From CAYYNP01 sp964472545 (GTDB lineage Bacteria > Planctomycetota > Planctomycetia > Pirellulales > Thermoguttaceae): a stretch of DNA of 35,711 nt. The DNA lies in the NCBI GenBank assembly GCA_964472545.1, contig CAYYNP010000068.1, positions 1 through 35,711 of the forward strand, read 5' to 3'. The translations under genes were made by a program, and so were the position numbers. Of this stretch, positions 23,851 through 29,403 are shown piece by piece (within the stretch, counting starts at the first letter, position 1; the number at the start of each line of letters is the position of its first letter). A model generated the notes under the pieces. It did not search any database and was not told where the DNA came from. It saw only the letters and a list, made by a program, of their open reading frames with translations.

Positions 23851-24144
23851 CTACTCCTCCGACTCGCGATGATCCCGCAAGAGCGCGGCCAGCAAACCCG
23901 CGAATAGCGCCACCGTCAGTAGGACTACAAATACAACGAGGTGGACCTTCGTGTAGATGAACGTTGCCCGTGAGACTTCTGTATAGACACCGTGAGAACC
24001 GACGTAATAACGTTCGCCTTCGATGTGACCCTGCCAGCCGTCGCCCCCCACGGCCGAACTGATCGCGGCGCACGCAAACCCGTTGAGCACGCCCACAATC
24101 AGGATTACCCAGCAGACCCGTTCAATGCGACTCGGGCGAGACAT
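23851..24144 (-). CDS. Small membrane protein antisense within the tRNA array
   Basis: The protein has 97 residues: a basic start (MSRPSRIERV), a hydrophobic helix at about 11-33, a polar loop of about 33 residues (GGDGWQGHIEGERYYVGSHG...) and a second helix at about 67-89 ending in a charged tail (LLRDHRESEE). GGAGGTGG precedes the ATG on the minus strand, which fixes the start. It is the only minus-strand gene in the array and is oriented against the tRNA transcripts, between Leu(GAG) and Thr(GGT). No family is recognised. The good ribosome binding site and clean two-helix topology support it as real. Confidence 0.7.
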   Translation of the reverse strand: MSRPSRIERVCWVILIVGVLNGFACAAISSAVGGDGWQGHIEGERYYVGSHGVYTEVSRATFIYTKVHLVVFVVLLTVALFAGLLAALLRDHRESEE

Positions 24145-24262
24145 GAAACCACCTCCACAACCGCACCTACGCCGGGTGCATGGATGACCCCCAGGAAGCC
24201 TCAACGGGAGATTATACACGACGCGTTGAGTGAAGAAAGTCCATACGTCGATGACAAATGTC

Positions 24263-24333
24263 GGTCTGCAGGTGTTCCGGAAGCACACGTCCGTGGTATG
24301 GACGAGGACCGGGTTCGACTCCCGGGCGGACCT
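24263..24333 (+). tRNA. tRNA-Thr (GGT)
   Basis: GGTCTGC/GCGGACC; stem CGTCC/GGACG around GTGGTAT, anticodon GGT; T arm CCGGG-TTCGACT-CCCGG; U73 like Thr(CGT). Position 8 is A rather than U. CT follows. Confidence 0.85.
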
Positions 24334-24339
24334 CTCGAT

Positions 24340-24411
24340 GGGCCTGCATGCCGATGGTGGCGACTGACCCTTGCAAGGTCGGTGCGATGGGTTCGACTCC
24401 CATCAGGTCCA
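24340..24411 (+). tRNA. tRNA-Ala (TGC)
   Basis: GGGCCTG/CAGGTCC keeps G3:U70 and A73. Stem TGACC/GGTCG around CTTGCAA, anticodon TGC; T arm ATGGG-TTCGACT-CCCAT. CT follows. Confidence 0.9.
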
Positions 24412-24416
24412 CTGCG

Positions 24417-24569
24417 AGTGACAAGGTGAGGGAGTGACAAGGTGAGGGGGTGACAAGGTGAGGGGGTGACAAGGTGACAAGGTGACAGAAGTGGCAAACG
24501 TTGCCGTGTGATCTGTCACCCCCTCACCCCATCACCTTGTCACCTTGTCACCCTATCACCCCGTCATCC
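24417..24569. repeat. Inverted pair of GTGACAAG/GTGAGGG heptamer tracts
   Basis: GGTGACAAGGTGAGGGGGTG-type repeats at 24417-24488 face CACCCCCTCACCCCATCACC and CACCTTGTCACCTTGTCACC at about 24516-24560. The spacer between Ala(TGC) and Ser(GCT) can fold into a long hairpin. No gene is seen. Confidence 0.85.
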
Positions 24570-24573
24570 CCCC

Positions 24574-24659
24574 GGAAGGTAGCCGGATACAGTTCGCCGG
24601 GCCGGTTTGCTAAACCGTGCGACCTCAGGGTCATGTGGGTTCAAATCCCATGCCTTCCG
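24574..24659 (+). tRNA. tRNA-Ser (GCT)
   Basis: GGAAGGT/GCCTTCC; loop TTGCTAA, anticodon GCT; stem CCGGT/ACCGT with the outer pair mismatched; long variable arm (GACCTCAGGGTC stem); T arm GTGGG-TTCAAAT-CCCAT; G73 then CT. Confidence 0.88.
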
Positions 24660-24694
24660 CTTGCCGATAGGCCGCCCCCGGCCGCTCGGCGCTT

Positions 24695-24767
24695 GGCTCG
24701 ATGGTGAAATGGACGATCATCCCTCGCTTCTAACGAGGTGTTCCAGGTTCGAATCCTGGTCGGGCTA
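24695..24767 (+). tRNA. tRNA-Arg (TCT)
   Basis: GGCTCGA/TCGGGCT pairs fully with three wobbles; stem CCTCG/CGAGG around CTTCTAA, anticodon TCT; T arm CCAGG-TTCGAAT-CCTGG; A73 then CT. Confidence 0.9.
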
Positions 24768-24783
24768 CTGACGACGAACAAAC

Positions 24784-24868
24784 GGAAGGGCAACCCGATC
24801 GGCGACGGGACCCGGTTGGAAGCCGGTTGAGCCTCACGGCCTTGAGGGTTCGACTCCCTCTCCTTCCG
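24784..24868 (+). tRNA. tRNA-Ser (GGA)
   Basis: GGAAGGG/TCCTTCC, loop TTGGAAG (GGA), long variable arm, T arm GAGGG-TTCGACT-CCCTC and G73. It is a sister of Ser(CGA) at 21863; C replaces U at position 8 in both. CT follows. The array-embedded protein gene starts 60 nt downstream. Confidence 0.88.
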
Positions 24869-24928
24869 CTGGATGAGCCGTTGCGCGGTGCAACGGACGA
24901 CTTGGCTCTTGGATTGGAGTTGTTTGAT

Positions 24929-25720
24929 ATGAACGCGCAGTTGATCGAACGGCGATTCGAGCGGATCGGCGCGCGGGCCAAGGTTCGCGCCGACGGCAAC
25001 CGGTTCGTGCGGAACGGAGTCTCCATCGACGTGGGCCGCGACAAGACCGGCGAGTTTTTCGATATCGCCGTCGGCCGCGCGTCGCTCTGCGTCGTGGACG
25101 CCCAGCCCCGCATTCGGCACCTGCTGCTGATGTCGGACCAGAGCGGCGGCAAGCACAAGTTCCTCTGCGGACACGACGAGCGGCACTGGTTCGTGGCGGC
25201 GGTGCCCGAGCGCGCCGCGGTGTCGAACGTGCGGGCGGCATTCGAGGCCCTCAAGCCGGACGGCGTTCGTCTGCGGCAGGATCAACTCAAGGTCAAGCCG
25301 CGGAAGCGGAACCGCCGGCGCAACGCGGCCTTCGTCCGCCAGGGCGAGTGGTTCTTCGTGCCGGTGCCGAATGGCCTCCGGCTCGACGAGCGATGGGTTT
25401 TCCACAACGAGCCGATTGCCCGCGGCGGCGGCAAGCCGCACATTTGCGAGGAGTTGGTTCGCCAGGGCGGCGAGTTGGTTTACGTCAGCCCGCAACACCC
25501 CAACGGACTCACCGAGGCGCAGTACCGCAAGTTGACCAGCCGGCAGCCGAAGTTGCGTAAGCTCAGTTGGGTCGCGCAACGACGAAACCCCCGCGTGTTT
25601 GTTCGCGGGAAGATCCGGCATGCAGATCACAAGACGATCGTTTTGTACGGATGGCACCAGGTGCTGATGAACACCGAGACCGAATCGGTGGCCATGCGGC
25701 ACATGGCGTTCATCGACTGA
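24929..25720 (+). CDS. Unknown protein embedded in the tRNA array
   Basis: This 263-residue protein matches no family I know. I start at ATG 24929 because GGATTGGAG lies 9 nt upstream and the open frame before it runs back into tRNA-Ser. It is soluble, with no signal or membrane segment. A basic N-terminus (RRFERIGARAKVR) leads into strands; KFLCGHDERHWFVAAVPE lies at about residues 75-92; a very basic patch, KVKPRKRNRRRN, at about 117-128; then FHNEPIARGGGKPHICEE, HPNGLTEAQYRKL, HADHKTIVLYGWHQVLMNTE. The many His, Arg and Lys residues suggest RNA binding or phosphotransfer/nuclease chemistry, but this is only inference. It is flanked on the same strand by Ser(GGA) and His(GTG), with no terminator between, so it is probably co-transcribed with the tRNAs. 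Confidence 0.88.
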   Translation: MNAQLIERRFERIGARAKVRADGNRFVRNGVSIDVGRDKTGEFFDIAVGRASLCVVDAQPRIRHLLLMSDQSGGKHKFLCGHDERHWFVAAVPERAAVSNVRAAFEALKPDGVRLRQDQLKVKPRKRNRRRNAAFVRQGEWFFVPVPNGLRLDERWVFHNEPIARGGGKPHICEELVRQGGELVYVSPQHPNGLTEAQYRKLTSRQPKLRKLSWVAQRRNPRVFVRGKIRHADHKTIVLYGWHQVLMNTETESVAMRHMAFID

Positions 25721-25757
25721 AGCGGCGGCCCGCTGCCTTGACGGCGGCCCGCCTTAT

Positions 25758-25831
25758 GGTGTCCGTGGTGTACGCGGTAGGCACGCCTGCCTGTGAAGCA
25801 GGAGGTAAGGGTTCGACTCCCTTCGGATACC
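25758..25831 (+). tRNA. tRNA-His (GTG)
   Basis: The acceptor GTGTCCG/CGGATAC is extended by G-1 (25758) opposite C73, the His identity pair. Stem CCTGC/GCAGG around CTGTGAA, anticodon GTG; T arm AAGGG-TTCGACT-CCCTT. CT follows. Confidence 0.93.
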
Positions 25832-25835
25832 CTTT

Positions 25836-25957
25836 GAAGATGAGGGGGTGACTGGGTGAGGGGGTGAAGAGGTGAGGGGGTGACAAGGTGACGGGGTGAA
25901 GCTCTGTCATCACCCCCTCACCCAGTCATCTTCCACCCCATCACCCCGTCATCTTCC
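25836..25957. repeat. Inverted pair of GTGAGGG/GTGAAGA heptamer tracts
   Basis: GATGAGGGGGTGACTGGGTG and further GGTGAGGGGGTGACAAGGTG units face CATCACCCCCTCACCCAGTC and CACCCCATCACCCCGTCATC on the right, making a hairpin between His and Arg(CCG). Confidence 0.85.
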
Positions 25958-25959
25958 GC

Positions 25960-26031
25960 GGCCCGTGGGTGTGCCGGATCGCATGCCAGCTTCCGAAGCT
26001 GGCGGACCAGGTTCGATTCCTGGACGGGCTG
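25960..26031 (+). tRNA. tRNA-Arg (CCG)
   Basis: GGCCCGT/ACGGGCT; stem CCAGC/GCTGG around TTCCGAA, anticodon CCG; T arm CCAGG-TTCGATT-CCTGG; G73 then CT. Confidence 0.9.
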
Positions 26032-26046
26032 CTGTAACGAAAAGAT

Positions 26047-26117
26047 GCCTTGCGAGTGTGACGGAAGCACGGCGGTCTTCGAAGCCGCAAGACGGGGTTC
26101 GACTCCCTGGCGAGGTG
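26047..26117 (+). tRNA. tRNA-Arg (TCG)
   Basis: GCCTTGC/GCGAGGT; D arm GTG-TGACGGAAG-CAC; stem GCGGT/GCCGC around CTTCGAA, anticodon TCG; T arm CGGGG-TTCGACT-CCCTG; G73 then CT. Position 8 is G, as in the next gene. Confidence 0.83.
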
Positions 26118-26129
26118 CTCAACAATAGG

Positions 26130-26223
26130 GTCCTCGGAGTGTGCCGGACATAGCACGCGAGCACGCGAAGCTCGTAGGACCAACGCTGCGCGTCGGTGCC
26201 CGGTTCGATTCCTGGCGAGGACG
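26130..26223 (+). tRNA. tRNA with Arg anticodon GCG, long variable arm and C33
   Basis: GTCCTCG/CGAGGAC is perfect; D stem GTG/CAC; stem CGAGC/GCTCG around ACGCGAA, anticodon GCG with C33. The variable region has 24 nt (26175-26198) and folds as CCAACGC-TGC-GCGTCGG with one mismatch, a class II arm that Arg tRNAs do not have. T stem has one C:U mismatch. G73, as in Ser tRNAs. CT follows. It is the last gene of the array, and its amino acid identity is uncertain. Confidence 0.75.
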
Positions 26224-26266
26224 CTCAGCGGTCTTGCGCTGAAAGGCGGCGTCATGGTGATCCGAG

Positions 26267-27637
26267 CTAACGGCTCACATCCAGGCAGATCAATGCGCCC
26301 TTTCCCGTCCGGCAGTAGATTCGCCCGCCGGAGAGGACCGGCGCCGCCCAGCGGCCGCTTTGGCCGAGATCGGCTTTCGAGAGGATCTCATATCCTTCGG
26401 CCGAGACCTTGGCGACGGCCAACTCGCGCCCCCAGAGGATCATCTTGCCGTCGGCGATCATGAAGGTCGGCGACGACCACGGCTTGGGGCGGGGCCGCCG
26501 CTGGTCCGCCGTGTTGCCGGGGCCGAACGGGTGCGCAGACCAGAGCAGCTTGCCGGTTTCAAACTCGTAGCATTGCAGCGGTGCGATGCCGGGGCTCGGT
26601 TCGCCCGGCGCTTCGTCCACGCCATAGAGCAGGCCGTCGCTGAGCACGCAGCTATGGTACCAGGTCGCCAGATCGGGGGCCTTCCACGTAAGCTCCGGCT
26701 TGCCGTCGCGGATCTGAAGGCAGTAGGTGAAACCGCGCATGTGCGGCGGATGGTGCTGGGCCACGATCTTGTTACCCGAGATGATCGGCGTGGCGGCGAC
26801 CGTGCCGCGGTGGTCGCTGCGGCCCAGCGGGAACTCGGGAGGCTCCATCTCGTATTGCCAGACGGTCTTCCCATCGGCAATATCCAGGGCGACGCCGCGG
26901 AGGCCCGTCAGCCAGACGACGCATCGGCGGCCTGCCATCGTGCAGGCGACCGGTGAGCACCAGAGCCCGTAGGTCTTGTGGCCGTGATGATGGGTCCTCC
27001 AGACCTCCTTGCCGTTTCGTTTGTCCAAGCCGAGCAGCGCGCCGCCGCCGAGCCGCAACGGAACGATGACCAGCCCGTCGGCGACCAGCGGCGAGGCGGC
27101 GTATTGGTAGACTCCCGGGCCGTCGGCGCCGAGTTCCTTCGTCAGTTCGCGATGCCAGATGGGATCGCCGCTTTGCGCATCGAAGCAGAGCACGTCGCCC
27201 TGGCTGGTGGTGATGTAGATTTTGCCGTCGTCGACTTGCGGTGTGGCGTTGCCGTCGACCGCCGGCAGTTCGCGTCGCCCGCCGTCCGGGGAGTCGGAGG
27301 TCCAAAGGGTTTTTCCCGTCTGGGCGCTGAGACACAACAGGCCGGCCCCGTCCGCGTTGCTGCCGACCGTGTAGACGCGCCCGGCAACGACGGCCACGCT
27401 TCCATGGCCTTCGCCGACGTCGGTTTGCCAGAGCTTCTTCGGACCGCTCTGCGGCCAGTCGGTAAGCCAGCCGGTTTCGGTCGAGATGCCGTTGCGGCGA
27501 GGCCCCCGCCAGCCGGGCCAATCCGTCGAACTCGCGGAAGTCGCCCGCTCGGCGGCGAGACCGGCCGCAGCCGACAAGACAACGATGCCTGCACCGGCGA
27601 TACACCATCGGGCGATCTGTCTTCTTCGAACCGTCAT
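26267..27637 (-). CDS. Secreted PQQ-like (BamB-type) beta-propeller protein
   Basis: The protein has 456 residues with a signal peptide (basic MTVRRRQIARW, then a hydrophobic core, AGLAAE near 29). The propeller starts with the planctomycete-typical DWPGWRGPRRNGIS and continues with blades such as LLCLSAQTGKTLWTSD, VLCFDAQSGDPIWHREL, LLGLDKRNGKEVWRTHHHG and GVALDIADGKTVWQYEM, ending GALICLDVS. These WD/AxxG-type blades define the PQQ_2/BamB family. No dehydrogenase catalytic domain is present, so it is more likely a scaffold or binding protein in the periplasm. GAGGAG is well placed before the ATG. Its 3' end faces the end of the tRNA array, 43 nt away. Confidence 0.88.
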   Translation of the reverse strand: MTVRRRQIARWCIAGAGIVVLSAAAGLAAERATSASSTDWPGWRGPRRNGISTETGWLTDWPQSGPKKLWQTDVGEGHGSVAVVAGRVYTVGSNADGAGLLCLSAQTGKTLWTSDSPDGGRRELPAVDGNATPQVDDGKIYITTSQGDVLCFDAQSGDPIWHRELTKELGADGPGVYQYAASPLVADGLVIVPLRLGGGALLGLDKRNGKEVWRTHHHGHKTYGLWCSPVACTMAGRRCVVWLTGLRGVALDIADGKTVWQYEMEPPEFPLGRSDHRGTVAATPIISGNKIVAQHHPPHMRGFTYCLQIRDGKPELTWKAPDLATWYHSCVLSDGLLYGVDEAPGEPSPGIAPLQCYEFETGKLLWSAHPFGPGNTADQRRPRPKPWSSPTFMIADGKMILWGRELAVAKVSAEGYEILSKADLGQSGRWAAPVLSGGRIYCRTGKGALICLDVSR

Positions 27638-27685
27638 GCAGCAATCTCCTCGGATGCGTCAAAGCGGAAACGGATACCGCAGTTA

Positions 27686-27783
27686 GGGCTTGTCCGGAAA
27701 CAACTTCGTCCGCTTCATGGTAGCCATCACACTCCGTGTGATGATTCGCCCGAAAAACTGCGAAGTTGTTTCCGGACAAGCCC
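27686..27783. mobile_element. MITE-like element with TTA duplication
   Basis: The ends GGGCTTGTCCGGAAACAACT and their reverse complement form terminal inverted repeats of about 23 bp (through CTTCG). An inner hairpin is CATCACACTCCGTGTGATG. TTA flanks both sides (27683-27685 and 27784-27786) and may be a target-site duplication. The element is 98 bp and carries no gene, as in a non-autonomous transposable element. It sits between the PQQ-propeller and oxidoreductase genes. Confidence 0.8.
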
Positions 27784-27857
27784 TTAGTATAGCAGGCGTC
27801 AGCGCGGCTTTGCAGATCGAGCCATCGTTGATCCGGTCGAGCCGCACGGCCACGGCC

Positions 27858-29324
27858 TCACGCCAACTCCCACCCTTCGCGATACTCGCGGCGCAGATAC
27901 CGATTCGCGTCCGGGAGATTCGTGATCTTCATCTCGGCGTGGTCCCACTGCAGCCGGGTGTTCAAGCGAACGGCGACGTTACCCAGGCACGTCGCTTCGG
28001 CCAGGTGTTGCACGCTGGGGAAGCTGCCGCGCGACGGCCGGCCGCCGCGAAACGCCCCGATCCACTCGTCGGTGCTGTCGACGAGTTCCACTTGCGGTGG
28101 ATCGATTTCAGCGATGCGCGATTCGAGCTTCTCGGGAAAGACGCGCGGATTGTCGTAGTAGTAGCCGCCAAGGATCGCCCCTTCGTCGCCCACGAGCATC
28201 ACGCCGGTATTGGGCATCTGCTCACCCCGGGCGACCATCTCCTCCGGCGCCGGTGGACGCATGCCGCCGTCGTACCAGAACAGATCGCACGCGGGAAACT
28301 TCTCGCGCGCCGGAAAACGGAAGCGGATCGTGCTGGCGTGCGGGTACGAGATCTCGTTGCGGACCGTGCCGGAGCGATAGCCGCGGACTTCGCACGTGTA
28401 GCTGGCGCAGCCTTCCGCGCTGGTCGGGGCGCCAAGATCCAACACGCGCCAATCCTGGCAGAAGCCGTAGTTGCCCATGTCGGCCAGGCAGCCGCCGCCG
28501 AAATCGTACCAGCCGCGGTAGACGGCGTGCGTATACTCCGGCGAATACGGCCGATGCGGCTCGGGGCCCAGCCAGAGGTCCCAATCGAAGCCCTCGGGAA
28601 TCGGCGCCGCGGCGGGAACTTCCGGCATGCCCTGCGGCCAGATCGGCTTGTAGAGCCAGCGGTGCAGCTCGCGGACCGGGCCGATCACGCCTTGATCGAT
28701 CCAATGGCGGATGGTGTACGTCATCTTGGCGTCGCGCCAGGCGTGCAAGTGCGTGGCCAGACCGGTCTCGCGGGCAGTCTCCACGGCCAGCCGCGTCTCG
28801 TGCATCACGTTGGAGATTGGCTTGTGCGTGGCGGCGTGTTTGCCCTCGCGCATGGCGGCGATCGCAATCGCGGCGTGCAGGTGGTCGGGCGTAACGATGT
28901 GCACGCCGTCGACATCGCGTTCCTTATCGAGCAACTCGCGAAAGTCGGCATAGGCCTTGCATCCCTTGTACGCGCCGGAGGGCGTGGCCTGGGCGTAATG
29001 GGCCTCGACCATGCGGCGGCCCACTTCGCGTCCGCCGTGATAGCCCGTCGCGTCGTCGCTGCCGCGGCCCCAGCCGATGTAGTCGCGGCTTTCGGTGTTG
29101 GGGTCGCAAACGGCCAACACGCGAACGTCACCGCGCTGCAAGATCCCCGGCAGCATCCGGAGGCCTTGGAAGCCCATGCCGATGCAAGCCAAGTTGACCC
29201 GCTCGCTCGGGGCCGGCTCGCCGGGGCCGCCGAGCACGTGACGCGGCACTACGCTGGCCGCGGCCGTGGCCGTGGCCGAGAGTTGGATGAACCGGCGGCG
29301 ACTTGTGCCTTGCTGACGGGTCAT
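27858..29324 (-). CDS. Tat-exported Gfo/Idh/MocA family oxidoreductase
   Basis: The protein has 488 residues. The N-terminus SRRRFIQLSATATAAA is a twin-arginine signal, so a folded, cofactor-loaded enzyme is exported. The Rossmann motif ACIGMGFQG (about residues 46-54) is followed by AVCDPNTES, VTPDHLHAAIAIAAMREGKH and KPISN, which replaces the usual EKP (here THKP) but keeps the catalytic Lys. GWYDFGGGCLADMGNYG carries the family C-terminal His/Gly region in modified form. GAAGGAG precedes ATG 29324; the frame extends further upstream without coding character. Such enzymes oxidise or epimerise sugars or cleave glycosides with NAD(P); the substrate is unknown here. Confidence 0.9.
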   Translation of the reverse strand: MTRQQGTSRRRFIQLSATATAAASVVPRHVLGGPGEPAPSERVNLACIGMGFQGLRMLPGILQRGDVRVLAVCDPNTESRDYIGWGRGSDDATGYHGGREVGRRMVEAHYAQATPSGAYKGCKAYADFRELLDKERDVDGVHIVTPDHLHAAIAIAAMREGKHAATHKPISNVMHETRLAVETARETGLATHLHAWRDAKMTYTIRHWIDQGVIGPVRELHRWLYKPIWPQGMPEVPAAAPIPEGFDWDLWLGPEPHRPYSPEYTHAVYRGWYDFGGGCLADMGNYGFCQDWRVLDLGAPTSAEGCASYTCEVRGYRSGTVRNEISYPHASTIRFRFPAREKFPACDLFWYDGGMRPPAPEEMVARGEQMPNTGVMLVGDEGAILGGYYYDNPRVFPEKLESRIAEIDPPQVELVDSTDEWIGAFRGGRPSRGSFPSVQHLAEATCLGNVAVRLNTRLQWDHAEMKITNLPDANRYLRREYREGWELA

Positions 29325-29403
29325 GGGCGGACTCCTTCGCTTGATTGGCAGATGGCAGATATCCGATGCTTCTCGGCTATGGTAACGCCCGGCGGCGGCC
29401 GAC

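Noticed and set aside
20434..26223. Prophage or conjugative element carrying the tRNAs
   Set aside because: No integrase, structural, replication or conjugation gene is visible in or beside the array, and the flanks are ordinary chromosomal genes.
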